A stretch of DNA of 64,000 nucleotides from the NCBI GenBank assembly GCA_021741205.1, contig JAIOYI010000003.1, forward strand, positions 124,001-188,000. The letters run 5' to 3'. Under the pieces are notes generated by a model. It was not told the origin of the DNA. It ran no database searches and saw only the letters and a list, made by a program, of their open reading frames with translations. This document shows positions 34,445 through 43,832 of the stretch, one piece after another. The position numbers and the translations under genes were made by a program. This DNA comes from Emcibacter sp. Its GTDB lineage: Bacteria; Pseudomonadota; Alphaproteobacteria; Sphingomonadales; Emcibacteraceae. Numbering within the stretch: position 1 is the stretch's first letter; each line of letters starts with the position of its first letter.

Positions 34445-34452
34445 ATATTCAG

Positions 34453-36633
34453 TTAAAAACTATAATTAACTTCTACCCCATATGTTCTTGGGTTGCGTGT
34501 AGCCACATAGGACCATAATCCCGCAACATCAAAACCAATGGTGTAACCATCCTCATTCGTCAGGTTTCTACCATAGACGTTAATTTGCATGTTATTAATC
34601 GCATAACCAATAGAGGCATCAATCAATTCCTGTGATTTATCATTGGTAAGTTCTGGTTTGTTGGCAAAATCGGTCTCATAAGGATCTATATGGTGCCAAC
34701 CTGCCCCTACGTTAGCCACACCAGAGCCGATATTCCACTCATAATTAAAACTCAAGTTTGATGATATTTTGGGGGACCGACGAAGATTAAGATGGGAAAA
34801 GTCAACAATTCCATCTCCAGTATCGAAAAGAAAATCATCATAACCAGCATCTAGCAACCCTATATTAGCCCGGAAAGTAAGACCCGCTATTGGTGAATAG
34901 AGAGCATCTAATTCAATCCCTTTTATTGTGGCAGTAGAGGCATTAACCACACGGGTTACCTGGCCAGTACCACTGGTTTCAGATGGTAATTGAATTTCTT
35001 CCTGCTTATCTTTGTATTTCATGATAAATGCGGAACCATTAAGACGTAATTTATTTTCCATAAATTCTGACTTAAAACCAATCTCATAATTGTCAACTGA
35101 TTCCCCGTTATAAGGGGTTGTAGCGGTTTCCACGCTATCCACACGACCATTAAATCCACCGCTTCGGTAGCCTTCTGAGAAAGTAGCATACACCATAGAG
35201 TCATCGTTGATTGCATAAGTTACAGCTACTTTAGGCGTAAATTTTTTCCATGAATGAGAGGCATCAGCAACAACGATACCGACCTGATCAGTCGTTTTCT
35301 CATCACGGGTGAAACGACCACCAACGGTAATGGAAAGGGCATCAGTAATAGCATAGTCGCCCTCTAAAAACACAGCCCAGCTATCTGTTGTCTGTTTTGT
35401 CGTTTGAGGCAAATCAAGAACGACATCAGGAACGGCAAATCCGATATAACTACGCAAACGGATTTCATAATTTGAGTTCCACAGATAGGCACCCAATACA
35501 CCACTGAAAGGCCCATCAGAATCATAAGTTAAGCGCATTTCATGTGAAGTTTGACCAAATTCTGCTGGACGGCTTGTATGAAATAATGTTTCTGGAGTAG
35601 CATCCCAGTCTGCAAGTGTAGTCTCTTCTGTCTGCCAGCTACCAAAGATATAATCGAACTGAAGGTCATTTGCGATGTCCCAATGGACTTCTACAATATG
35701 CGTGTCAGCATCATAGGTAGCATCAAACAGGCCAGGTTCATCCTGCTGAGATACATGACGCGACCCTGAAACAGGGGTATGGATATCTGGCGCACAATAA
35801 CCATATGCAGAACAAAAAAGTTGATTAGATCGACTAACATTAAGGATGGCTGGCGTATCCTGATTAGTACGTTCAGCCTGGAAAGTATATTCGACACTTA
35901 CAGTTTCGGTTGGAGAAAATAATACATTCGCACCGATACTGGTATATTCTGCCCGACCTTGATCACGACCAAAATACGAATTATAATAATATCCTTTTCC
36001 CTGATCTTTATAAGAACCACTCAATTTCACGGCCAACTTTTCAGTCACACCAAAATTAAGTATACCATCTAGCGTAAGGGTTTCATAATTACCGTAACCG
36101 GCACGTACTTTTCCCCCCAATTCGCCTGTTGGCTGCGAACGTTGTAGTTTGATAACACCACCAATGGTATTGCGACCAAACAATGTTCCTTGAGGGCCGC
36201 GCAACACCTCAATGCTGGCAATATCAATAGAACGTGTTAAGCTACCACTATTCTGCCCAAGAAAGACGCCGTCAACAACAACACCCACTGCCGGGTCAAA
36301 GTTTTTTTCAACATCTGACACACCAATACCACGAATGTAAATAGACGCAAGACCACCAGGTCCCTGAGAAGTATCGTCAATCACAAGATTTGGGGAAATA
36401 CCGACTAGATCACGAATATCTGTTGAAAATTGACGCTCGATTTCACTCTGACTCATTGCACTAACGGACAAAGCAACATCCTGCATGTTTTCACTACGCT
36501 TTCTGGCCGTAATCACAATCTCCTCAAGGCCAGCTTCTCTGACAACGACGTCCTTTGCATACGCTGACGGGGTCGTTAGACCAAGACCAATTGTTGATGT
36601 TATTCCAATAATGTTTCTATATAAAATTTTCAT
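34453..36633 (-). CDS. TonB-dependent outer-membrane receptor
   Basis: A complete 726-residue receptor: signal peptide (to about 27), TonB box region LEEIVITARKR, plug domain (about 45-160, with IRGIGVSD, VVDGVFLGQNSG and VLRGPQGTLFGRNTIGG) and a beta-barrel ending in GVEVNYSF, with the terminal Phe expected of such barrels. The style (SENMQDVALSVSAMSQSEIE) is typical of receptors for organic substrates in sphingomonads and related alphaproteobacteria. It diverges from the enoyl-CoA hydratase operon across the operator at 36807. On the minus strand TTGACA (36798-36793) is a likely -35. Confidence 0.95.
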   Translation of the reverse strand: MKILYRNIIGITSTIGLGLTTPSAYAKDVVVREAGLEEIVITARKRSENMQDVALSVSAMSQSEIERQFSTDIRDLVGISPNLVIDDTSQGPGGLASIYIRGIGVSDVEKNFDPAVGVVVDGVFLGQNSGSLTRSIDIASIEVLRGPQGTLFGRNTIGGVIKLQRSQPTGELGGKVRAGYGNYETLTLDGILNFGVTEKLAVKLSGSYKDQGKGYYYNSYFGRDQGRAEYTSIGANVLFSPTETVSVEYTFQAERTNQDTPAILNVSRSNQLFCSAYGYCAPDIHTPVSGSRHVSQQDEPGLFDATYDADTHIVEVHWDIANDLQFDYIFGSWQTEETTLADWDATPETLFHTSRPAEFGQTSHEMRLTYDSDGPFSGVLGAYLWNSNYEIRLRSYIGFAVPDVVLDLPQTTKQTTDSWAVFLEGDYAITDALSITVGGRFTRDEKTTDQVGIVVADASHSWKKFTPKVAVTYAINDDSMVYATFSEGYRSGGFNGRVDSVETATTPYNGESVDNYEIGFKSEFMENKLRLNGSAFIMKYKDKQEEIQLPSETSGTGQVTRVVNASTATIKGIELDALYSPIAGLTFRANIGLLDAGYDDFLFDTGDGIVDFSHLNLRRSPKISSNLSFNYEWNIGSGVANVGAGWHHIDPYETDFANKPELTNDKSQELIDASIGYAINNMQINVYGRNLTNEDGYTIGFDVAGLWSYVATRNPRTYGVEVNYSF

Positions 36634-36806
36634 TAGTTTATGTGTTCCTTCCTATATGTTAATTGAATGATTTGTTAATTGTAATTTCCCTAATTTTTAC
36701 AGGCTTTAAAATATACAACCCCAGCAAAATTACCCTTATTTATAAACACAATATAATGCCGCCTATTAACTATGACAAAACATCTGAGGAATTGTCAAGA
36801 TAAAAC

Positions 36807-36821
36807 TTGAATATTATTCAA
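36807..36821. promoter_or_regulatory. TTGAA-N5-TTCAA operator, site 3 (TonB receptor / hydratase)
   Basis: TTGAATATTATTCAA lies in the 319-base divergent gap. Together with flanking TGTCAAGA and AATAAC it is almost identical to the site at 47916. On the plus strand it overlaps a possible promoter TTGAAT-17-TATGGT; on the minus strand it lies 8 bases upstream of TTGACA for the receptor. Confidence 0.7.
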
Positions 36822-36897
36822 ATAACTTTTATGGTTTACCTAGAAACAAATTTGGCATGAGAAAAAACTGTCCTATACATAATATTTTTATGGTCTT

Positions 36898-36948
36898 AAT
36901 GTGATAGGTAGCAGTAAAAATTATTTAACAAAAAAATGTGATAGGTAG
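36898..36948 (+). repeat. 14-bp direct repeat before hydratase gene
   Basis: AATGTGATAGGTAG occurs at 36898-36911 and 36935-36948. The second copy contains the probable ribosome site AGGT of the hydratase gene. It may be a small duplication in the leader. Confidence 0.5.
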
Positions 36949-36952
36949 TGAA

Positions 36953-37723
36953 ATGGCAGATATCGAAGTAGAACAAAAAGGTGAGGTAACCTGGATAAGA
37001 TTGAATCGTCCCGAACGTATGAATTCTTATGATGCCAATATGGCCAAGGATTTAATCACAGCGGTACGTAACGCATCTGGTAGCGGGGTCATTGTATTAA
37101 CGGGCACGGGCAAAGCTTTTTGTGCGGGAGGATATCTTGCGAATCTCAGCAATCCCAATCAAGAAGAATTACGTAGCATGTTTTATGGATCGCTCGATGT
37201 CTATGAATCAATCAGAACCAGTCCACGCCCCGTGATTGCAGCCGTTAATGGGGCTGCCGCTGGTGGTGGGAACGAACTTGTTGTTGCTTGCGACCTCGCC
37301 ATTGCTGTTGAATCAGCTACATTTGGGCAAACGGGTGTAAAAATTGGCAGCGCACCAGTTTTGGGTGGTACCAATTTCCTCACGATGAATATTGGTGAGA
37401 AAAAAGCCAAAGAAGTCGCTTTTATGTGCCGCCGCTATAAAGCTCAAGAAGCTTGTGATATGGGCTGGATTAATGCTGTTGTAGCCGATGATAAACTGGA
37501 AGAAGAAGTCACCAATTGGGCTGATGAATTATTACGAATGAGCCCACGCTATTTGGAAATAGCCAAGGTAAGTTCAAACCTTTGGTGGAACCATGCGCGT
37601 GATTCTTACCTGAGTGGCTTGGGGATGCTGATTCAAGCAATCGGCTCTGAAGACATGATCGAAGGGGCAAGTGCCTTTATGGAAAAACGCCGTCCGCACT
37701 TTAAAGGACGGAAAAAGCCATAA
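36953..37723 (+). CDS. enoyl-CoA hydratase family protein, MenB/BadI-like
   Basis: A 256-residue crotonase. The start is ATG 36953 with AGGT 6 bases upstream. GKAFCAGGYL and NGAAAGGGNELVVACDLAIA are the oxyanion segments. The next block, FGQTGVKIGS, matches naphthoate synthase (MenB) and 2-ketocyclohexanecarboxyl-CoA hydrolase (BadI), enzymes that form or open rings, rather than ordinary hydratases; the second Glu of hydratases is absent. It is the first gene of an operon with an acyl-CoA dehydrogenase and an SDR, which fits degradation of an alicyclic ring. Confidence 0.83.
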   Translation: MADIEVEQKGEVTWIRLNRPERMNSYDANMAKDLITAVRNASGSGVIVLTGTGKAFCAGGYLANLSNPNQEELRSMFYGSLDVYESIRTSPRPVIAAVNGAAAGGGNELVVACDLAIAVESATFGQTGVKIGSAPVLGGTNFLTMNIGEKKAKEVAFMCRRYKAQEACDMGWINAVVADDKLEEEVTNWADELLRMSPRYLEIAKVSSNLWWNHARDSYLSGLGMLIQAIGSEDMIEGASAFMEKRRPHFKGRKKP

Positions 37724-37764
37724 TGATGAGTTCACCCTTTAAAAATAAAGAAAGATATTAAGAC

Positions 37765-38895
37765 ATGAAATTTGATCTTGATCCAGAATACTTGGAATAT
37801 CAGCACGCAGCACGAGAGCTTGCTCAATCCATTGAGGATATAGCTTTTGAAGCTGATGCTATGAATGAAATTCACCCCGGCATCCTAAGTGCTTTACAAA
37901 AAAGTGGTATTTCTTCTATGATGGTTCCTGCCCGTTATGGTGGTTTATTTGAAGAAATTGACCCCTTAGCTATTTGTGTTACACGGGAAGTGTTTATGGG
38001 AGTATCTTCTCATTTAGACTCACTATTTGCCCTACAAGGCATTGGGAGTTATGCAATCACAGCGGCGGGGTCAGAAGAACAACGTGCTAAATGGCTACCT
38101 GCTGTTGCTAAAGCGGAGATTTTGCCTGCCCTAGCCTTGACCGAGCCTGAAGCTGGATCTGATCTCAAAGCGGTAACGACCAAGGTGACTTCGGACGGGG
38201 ATGGCTTACTTCTTAATGGTGTAAAATCGTTTATTTCCAACGCCGGAAGTGCAGGATTTTATCTTGTATTTGTGCGCGATGATAGCGGCCATTCGATTGT
38301 TTTGGTACCTGCCGATACCGAGGGGGTATCGATCACCCCTACGGACGAATTAATTGCCCCTCATGTGTTAGGGGATGTCACATTTGATAACGTAAGATTA
38401 CCTAAAAGCGCCTACGTAGGTGAGCCTGGAAAAGGTTTGGATTTAGTATTAGCTACCCTTTCAATATTCCGAGTATCGGTGGCTGGCGCAGCCGTAGGTT
38501 TGGCACAAGCTGCCTTGGAAGAGGCCGTTCGCCACACCCGCATGCGCAAACAATTTGGCCGGCCTCTGGCAAAACTTGGTCCTGTAGCACATATGCTGGC
38601 AGATAGCTGGACGGAAATTGAAATGGCGAGGTTACTTACCTATAGAGCAGCCTCTATGGCACAGAGCGACCCTGCAAAATCCATAGAATATTCATCTATG
38701 GCCAAACTTGCCGCAAGCGAAATGGCCTCTCGCGTCGTTGACCGCTGTGTTCAAATGATGGGACGTTTTGGCCTCGTGAAAGGTTCAAAAATAGAACGTC
38801 TATATCGTCAAGCCCGCCCTATGAGAATTTATGAAGGGTCATCTGAAATCCTGCGTATGGGTATTGCCCGTGAATTAACAAGGATTGTACCATGA
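37765..38895 (+). CDS. acyl-CoA dehydrogenase
   Basis: A 376-residue FAD-dependent dehydrogenase that makes an alpha,beta-double bond in an acyl-CoA and passes electrons to ETF. Motifs: LALTEPEAGSDLKAV (FAD/substrate), TRMRKQFGRPLA (helix G region) and YEGSSEILRMGIAREL near the C-terminus with the usual catalytic Glu position. The N-terminal alpha domain is complete. It begins 41 bases after the hydratase and overlaps the SDR gene by ATGA, so the three genes are translated together. Confidence 0.93.
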   Translation: MKFDLDPEYLEYQHAARELAQSIEDIAFEADAMNEIHPGILSALQKSGISSMMVPARYGGLFEEIDPLAICVTREVFMGVSSHLDSLFALQGIGSYAITAAGSEEQRAKWLPAVAKAEILPALALTEPEAGSDLKAVTTKVTSDGDGLLLNGVKSFISNAGSAGFYLVFVRDDSGHSIVLVPADTEGVSITPTDELIAPHVLGDVTFDNVRLPKSAYVGEPGKGLDLVLATLSIFRVSVAGAAVGLAQAALEEAVRHTRMRKQFGRPLAKLGPVAHMLADSWTEIEMARLLTYRAASMAQSDPAKSIEYSSMAKLAASEMASRVVDRCVQMMGRFGLVKGSKIERLYRQARPMRIYEGSSEILRMGIARELTRIVP

Positions 38896-39644
38896 TGGAT
38901 TTTAAACTAGACGGTCAAGTGGCCATTGTGACAGGGGCAAGTCGTGGATTGGGACGGGCTATGGTTATTGCTCTGGTTGAGCAAGGAATGAACGTTATAG
39001 CTGTCGCACGTTCAATGAATGAACTAGAGCAACTGCAAGCCACCGCGCCCAATCAAATCAAAGCCATTCAATGCGACATGATGGACAAGCAAGCTGTTGC
39101 CGCACTTCCAGACTTTGCGGTGGAGAAATTTGGGCGTCTCGACGTGCTAATCAATAATGCAGGCATCGCACCAGCAGGCAGTTTTCTTAATCAAGATCAG
39201 GATGTATGGGATCAGGTGATTGCCGTCAATGTAACGGCTCCCGCTATTCTATCCCGTGCCGCACTTCTCCATATGACAAAAAGAGGAAGTGGTAAGATAA
39301 TTAACATTGCCTCAACATCAGGTATTTTAGGTAAAGCCATGTTGGTGGCCTATTCATCCTCTAAGGGAGCCTTGGTCCAATTCACTAAGGCATTAGCCGC
39401 TGAAGTGGCTAAGTTGGGTATTCAGGTAAATGCCATTGCACCTGGAGCATTTGAAACAGATGCGCAAAATGCGGTACTAGAATCGCCTGATATGTTAAAA
39501 AGACGCTTAGGAAAAATTCCCGCCCGCCGGATGGGAGCCTGTGAAGAGATCGGGCCATTGGTATGTTATCTCTCTTCTGAATTATCCAATTTTGCCACAG
39601 GCGGAATTTTTGTATTAGATGGCGGAGAATCAAGTAAACTATAG
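38892..39644 (+). CDS. short-chain dehydrogenase/reductase
   Basis: A 250-residue classical SDR: TGASRGLGRAM cofactor loop, VARS after strand 2 (Arg suggests NADP), NNAGIAPAG, NIASTSGILG catalytic Ser and YSSSKGALVQ with Tyr/Lys; C-terminus GGIFVLDGGE. It resembles gluconate-5-dehydrogenase-type and 3-ketoacyl reductase-type SDRs. It overlaps the acyl-CoA dehydrogenase gene by four bases and ends the operon that begins at 36953. It probably interconverts a hydroxy and a keto group of the same CoA-bound intermediate. Confidence 0.9.
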   Translation: MMDFKLDGQVAIVTGASRGLGRAMVIALVEQGMNVIAVARSMNELEQLQATAPNQIKAIQCDMMDKQAVAALPDFAVEKFGRLDVLINNAGIAPAGSFLNQDQDVWDQVIAVNVTAPAILSRAALLHMTKRGSGKIINIASTSGILGKAMLVAYSSSKGALVQFTKALAAEVAKLGIQVNAIAPGAFETDAQNAVLESPDMLKRRLGKIPARRMGACEEIGPLVCYLSSELSNFATGGIFVLDGGESSKL

Positions 39645-39772
39645 AAAATAATTCCCGCAGCACCACAAAAACCTATTGGAATCATTGTATTTTGTGATAT
39701 ATCTGACGTTTATCTTAGATCGAATAGAGATTTTGTAGTCACTGGACAGCTTTCGTTTCTATTCTGTAATGT

Positions 39773-40414
39773 GTGAGAAAGAACAAAAAATTGGCGCCAA
39801 TTACAGTTAAGTCTACAGAAGAAGTATACAAAAAAACAAGTCGAAGATCCAAGCGCCGAAAAGATATATTGTGGGCGCTTCATAACTGCATGATAGAAAA
39901 GGGATATGCCCAAACCACTTTAGCCGATATTGCTATTGCCGCTGGTATGTCTTCTAGTCATCTTTTATATTATTTCAATGGTAAGGAAGCTATTCTTCAA
40001 CAATATTTCCAAAGCGTAGCCCTGCAAATTATTGACCGCTTGAATGAAATTCGTATCGAAGAGCCCAGAATTCAAATTGACCTGCTCGCCAGTTTATTTT
40101 TTGCGGGGTCTGGTATTACTAAATTGGTAATTGGCTTAATGCTCGAGTGCTTTGGCGCAGCAGTGCATGATAAGATTCTGCAACAAGAAAAATCGGATTT
40201 AGATGCTAAATGCAAATCTTATCTGAGGGATCTTATGAGCCATACACCTGGGGGATTCTTGAAGGACATTAATACCGCAGCTGAAGTGGCCTATGCCACC
40301 CTCATAGGATTGCGCACGGCTGTATATTTTGATCCGAATTTCGACCTGGAAGAAGCCCATAATATGTTTCATATGACGATGTTAAAGATGACAGGGCTAG
40401 AGCCTGAAAATTGA
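39773..40414 (+). CDS. TetR-family transcriptional regulator
   Basis: A 213-residue regulator with an N-terminal TetR helix-turn-helix (about residues 28-75: KDILWALHNCMIEKGYAQTT, LADIAIAAGMSSSHLLYYF) and a helical ligand-binding domain. A GTG start at 39773 has no clear ribosome site; TTG at 39791 is an alternative with GAGAAAGA upstream. The palindrome AATTGGCGCCAATT (39789-39802) overlaps these starts. It is the only regulator in the 26-51 kb region and hence the first candidate for binding the TTGAA-N5-TTCAA sites. An acyl-CoA ligand is likely but inferred. Confidence 0.85.
   Translation: MRKNKKLAPITVKSTEEVYKKTSRRSKRRKDILWALHNCMIEKGYAQTTLADIAIAAGMSSSHLLYYFNGKEAILQQYFQSVALQIIDRLNEIRIEEPRIQIDLLASLFFAGSGITKLVIGLMLECFGAAVHDKILQQEKSDLDAKCKSYLRDLMSHTPGGFLKDINTAAEVAYATLIGLRTAVYFDPNFDLEEAHNMFHMTMLKMTGLEPEN
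39789..39802. promoter_or_regulatory. 14-bp perfect palindrome at TetR start
   Basis: AATTGGCGCCAATT overlaps the first codons of the TetR gene. If translation begins at the TTG inside it, this could be an autoregulatory operator; otherwise it is coding sequence that happens to be symmetric. Confidence 0.35.
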
Positions 40415-40485
40415 GGCAGACGACAAAGCAACAGGATTGCGCAAGGGCATAAGAAAGCTATCTATCTGTTTCTATTTTCTAAACT

Positions 40486-41484
40486 TCATGACTTTAAATG
40501 ATAAACTCTAGCAGCTGTGTCGTGAAATAAAGCTGCCCGTTCTTCTGTTGAATAACCACGACTTACTCGTTTAAAACTATTCCAAAGCATATGGTAGGTA
40601 CATCCTGTGCTATCAATAGGGAAATTACTTTCAAACATACACCGTGATGGACCAAACATGTCAATGCAATAATGATAATATGGCGCCATGGCCTCTGCAA
40701 GTTCCATTGAGGATGCTGGCTTAATACGCTTGTGCCAACCGAAACCAGCTGCGGCCATGGTTAACCCGCCAAGCTTAACAAAAACATTCTCGCACGCCGC
40801 CAAATCACGCATATGACCCCGCCATATATCAAAAATTTCATCCCTTTTATAACTATAAGGTCCAATACCAACAGGTCCCCCCACATGATTAAGAATGATA
40901 CGGACTTCAGGAAAGGCACTCGCCAAGTCTATTATTTCTGGTATCTGATGAAAATAGACCCAGGCATCAAATGTTAAATCCCGTTTTTCCAAACAAGAAA
41001 AACCTTCACGGAATAAGGCATCACTCAGAAGATATCTTGGTGGGTTGGTGTGACCGTTATGAACCTGCTCACTCGCATCCCAAGCACTGACGTGTCGTAT
41101 CCCACAAAAACGTGAGCTTGCCTGACTATGTGCCTGTAGAACTTCGTCAACGGCATACCCTAAACTAAGATCTGCAAAAGCGACAATTCCAGCTGCCATA
41201 TGTGTGGGGTTGTCTTTTTTCTGGCAATGGGCGGTGATTTGGTCGACGAATTCAGTCTCTCCCACTGGACGCATACGTTTGGGTCCATCGTTACGGTATT
41301 TCGATAAACACTCCACATAAATAGTTTTAGTGACCCGATGGCCAGAAACATCTCGTAAAAATTCATCCACAAGGTAACGACTATTTTTTAGATCCCACAA
41401 ATGATGGTGGGCATCACAAATCTGCAGTTCTGGTTCTAATGTTTCTTCAATAGGTTCAGGAGCTGCTGTTTGTCTATCTTTCAT
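40486..41484 (-). CDS. amidohydrolase-2 family protein, fuconolactonase-like
   Basis: A 332-residue metal-dependent hydrolase with CDAHHHLWD at the N-terminus (HxH metal motif intact, unlike the amidohydrolase at 1535), GIRHVSAWD, VRIILNHVGGPVG and a C-terminal MFESNFPID block with the conserved Asp position. It resembles L-fuconolactonase/lactonase-type members, so lactone opening of a Baeyer-Villiger or ring product is possible. The start at 41484 is chosen for AGGA 8 bases upstream and because longer forms would run into the SnoaL-like gene. It is the last gene of a cluster with SnoaL-like and KstD-like genes and converges with the TetR gene. Confidence 0.85.
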   Translation of the reverse strand: MKDRQTAAPEPIEETLEPELQICDAHHHLWDLKNSRYLVDEFLRDVSGHRVTKTIYVECLSKYRNDGPKRMRPVGETEFVDQITAHCQKKDNPTHMAAGIVAFADLSLGYAVDEVLQAHSQASSRFCGIRHVSAWDASEQVHNGHTNPPRYLLSDALFREGFSCLEKRDLTFDAWVYFHQIPEIIDLASAFPEVRIILNHVGGPVGIGPYSYKRDEIFDIWRGHMRDLAACENVFVKLGGLTMAAAGFGWHKRIKPASSMELAEAMAPYYHYCIDMFGPSRCMFESNFPIDSTGCTYHMLWNSFKRVSRGYSTEERAALFHDTAARVYHLKS

Positions 41485-41521
41485 AGATTTAATCCTAATA
41501 GTATTATTCAGGAATATCTCG

Positions 41522-42007
41522 TTAGGGTTTGGACATCTCAACTTTGGGTATGGGATTGAAATAATGCATTGTGACAGTTCGTTTGGCAATTTTCCAGTGT
41601 CCGTTGCGCCGTTCAAAAACATCCCTATATGTCGCCCCAACCATTTGAACCACATTATCTGGATTAGCCCCCATACAGTCAACATTACACACGCCTGTAG
41701 CACGGTTCGGCTCCTCAAATTCAAGGCGCAGATTAGTGGTCAGATGATGCGTTTCACGCCATGCGGGATACAAAATTGTATAGACCGCTTTACGGATACC
41801 TTCATGACCAACAAATGTACCAAAAGGGGGTCCCACTTCCCAGACGGCATCCTCGTGCCATATACTAATAAAGCGGTCCCAATCCTGATTATCAAAACCT
41901 AAGCAATAATCACTAACCAGATCACGTAAAGCCATACGGCTTTCCAGTTCATCCACACGCTTTAAAAGGGCAGTAATTTGATCTGTAGTAGATGTTTTTT
42001 CACTCAT
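41522..42007 (-). CDS. SnoaL-like/NTF2-fold protein (1)
   Basis: A 161-residue NTF2-fold protein: a predicted coiled start (TDQITALLKRVDELE) then ALRDLVSDYCLGFDNQDWDRFISIWHEDAVWEVG, read as the usual helix-helix-strand entry of SnoaL-like domains, and a C-terminal beta sheet (GHWKIAKRTVTMHYF). Such proteins are isomerases, dehydratases, lactonase-type enzymes or small subunits of oxygenases. Four members occur in this window. This one sits 9 bases after the KstD-like gene and before the amidohydrolase, so all three should be co-transcribed. Confidence 0.8.
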   Translation of the reverse strand: MSEKTSTTDQITALLKRVDELESRMALRDLVSDYCLGFDNQDWDRFISIWHEDAVWEVGPPFGTFVGHEGIRKAVYTILYPAWRETHHLTTNLRLEFEEPNRATGVCNVDCMGANPDNVVQMVGATYRDVFERRNGHWKIAKRTVTMHYFNPIPKVEMSKP

Positions 42008-42016
42008 GATAACCCT

Positions 42017-43759
42017 TTATTTTACAATTAAATCAGCAGAATTTGCGGCAATATAACCAAAGGTACAAGAGAGGCCTAACGGACATCCTGCGCCCCAATA
42101 GGCATCTCTGGACGGTGATGCAATACAGTTTCCAGCACCGTAAAGGCCTGGTATGGGTTCACCCTTTACATCCAACACTTGGGCTTGCGCATTCACAACG
42201 GGTCCACCATTCGTGTCCAATGCACCAGCACCTAAAATAATAGCATAATAAGGGCCAACATTGCGCAGAGGATGCATAGTCACACTTGGGTAAGGGTTTT
42301 TTTCCCACGGGGTGTTTGCCTGCATAGGCGAGAAAGCCCCATGCCATTCACTGTCATACGCCGCAGCACCGCGCTTAAAATCACTATCTTTGCCAGTACG
42401 AGCAAATTCATTAAAACGTCCTATCGTTTTGGTCAACTGATTAGAGAAATTGGCCGCCAATGTTACGCCCCCTATTTGAGAAGATAGTGATTTTAATCGT
42501 TTCTCAATTTCTCTTGTAAGCTCTTCTAGTGTATCCCCAGAAATAACATGGGATTCTGGCTTAGCATCTTTAGGCAAAGGATATGCTCCCCCAAAGGCCT
42601 CGGCTGTCCGCTGGTCATAAATCATAAACATCAACTGATTTGGATATTCAGCTTCTGATGAATCATATTGACCATGCACTACGGTTCGGTCATTATAATT
42701 ACGAGTTTCATTGACTGCTCGAACCCCATATTTATTGACTTGGAGAACAGAATCTCCTGGCGGATAAAAAACACCTCCCGCGAGATAACGGTTATCTAGA
42801 GCTTCTTCCAGAACCTCCTGAGTCCGCCATGCGCCAGATAAATTACCCATTCTGGCTCCTGCTGCGCCTGCAATATTGATGAAATCACCCGTTGCCATGG
42901 AACTGGCACATGCCCCATAAATATGATGGGATTGATAGCGCTCAACGGCTGATGTGTTGTGAACATAACCACCAGTGCCAAAGATTACAGCCTTTGATGC
43001 CTTTATCATAATGGTTGTCCCATCATTGTCGCATTTAAGCCCTATAACACGCCCATTTTCATCCTGAACCAAACCAGTGGCCTCATGTTCCAGTAGGATT
43101 GGGATAGTCCGTGCCTGAACCGCATCTTCCATCTGTTTCATCATATCAATGCCAGACCCTATGGTTCCATCAGGCGTTACAATGCCCAACGCCCGACCAG
43201 CAGGTACTTTATTTTCAGGGACGTGATCCAGATAATCTGTGGCCGGTCTATCCAACGCAAACATACGCCATTCAGCAATATTTAAGGCCTTTGCCTCACG
43301 CAAGGAATCAATCGCCTTTGATCCGTTGTCATAAAAGCTTTCTAGTAAACTATACGCATGTGCGCTCAATCCCAAGTTTTCACTATCTGCATTATATTCT
43401 TCAGGATAAGAAAAACGCGCAAGATATTTTAGACAATCTTCTTTAGTGTCCTTTATATTGCGTTCTTTCAACGTAAAGTTATTGGGGATCCAAAGAACAC
43501 CAGCTGTCCTTGCAGAAGTGCCGCCAAATATAGGGGCTTTTTCTACTAAGATTACGCTGTTGCCCTTATCCCGCACAGTAACCGCAGCGGTAGACGCCCC
43601 GATACCACTGCCCACAACAACAATATCCGCTTCATGGTCCCAATGGGTTTCAGGCTTTGAGCAAGCTGCGGTTAATGAACCAACCCCTATGGCCGCTGTA
43701 GCAACACCTGCCGCTGTCAACGCCTGACGCCTTGTAATAGCTTTTCGTTGTATAGCCAT
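42017..43759 (-). CDS. Tat-exported FAD-binding oxidoreductase, KstD/fumarate-reductase-like
   Basis: A 580-residue flavoprotein. The N-terminus has a twin-arginine motif (ITRRQAL, residues 8-14) and a possible lipobox LTAAC (Cys33), so it is exported folded and maybe anchored. The FAD site is VVVGSGIGASTAA; EKAPIFGGTSARTAGVLW and the C-terminal GLYGAGNCIASPSRDAYWG ... GYIAA blocks are typical of 3-ketosteroid delta1-dehydrogenases and related fumarate-reductase-type flavoproteins. It probably introduces or reduces a C=C bond in a cyclic ketone outside the cytoplasm. Substrate unproven. The acyl-CoA ligase gene lies 73 bases upstream. Confidence 0.87.
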   Translation of the reverse strand: MAIQRKAITRRQALTAAGVATAAIGVGSLTAACSKPETHWDHEADIVVVGSGIGASTAAVTVRDKGNSVILVEKAPIFGGTSARTAGVLWIPNNFTLKERNIKDTKEDCLKYLARFSYPEEYNADSENLGLSAHAYSLLESFYDNGSKAIDSLREAKALNIAEWRMFALDRPATDYLDHVPENKVPAGRALGIVTPDGTIGSGIDMMKQMEDAVQARTIPILLEHEATGLVQDENGRVIGLKCDNDGTTIMIKASKAVIFGTGGYVHNTSAVERYQSHHIYGACASSMATGDFINIAGAAGARMGNLSGAWRTQEVLEEALDNRYLAGGVFYPPGDSVLQVNKYGVRAVNETRNYNDRTVVHGQYDSSEAEYPNQLMFMIYDQRTAEAFGGAYPLPKDAKPESHVISGDTLEELTREIEKRLKSLSSQIGGVTLAANFSNQLTKTIGRFNEFARTGKDSDFKRGAAAYDSEWHGAFSPMQANTPWEKNPYPSVTMHPLRNVGPYYAIILGAGALDTNGGPVVNAQAQVLDVKGEPIPGLYGAGNCIASPSRDAYWGAGCPLGLSCTFGYIAANSADLIVK

Positions 43760-43832
43760 TTTCCTTATCCTATCTTTTATAATATTTCTATTCTACTTTC
43801 TCCAAATTTCTCATATTAATCGACCTGTATTC

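Noticed and set aside
39694..39706. TGTGATATATCTG near the TetR gene as a further GntR site
   Set aside because: Only one half matches the palindrome, and it lies 30 kb from the GntR gene.
41564..41902. Plus-strand frames opposite the minus-strand catabolic genes
   Set aside because: They mirror the coding genes, lack ribosome sites and domains, and are explained by the real genes on the other strand.
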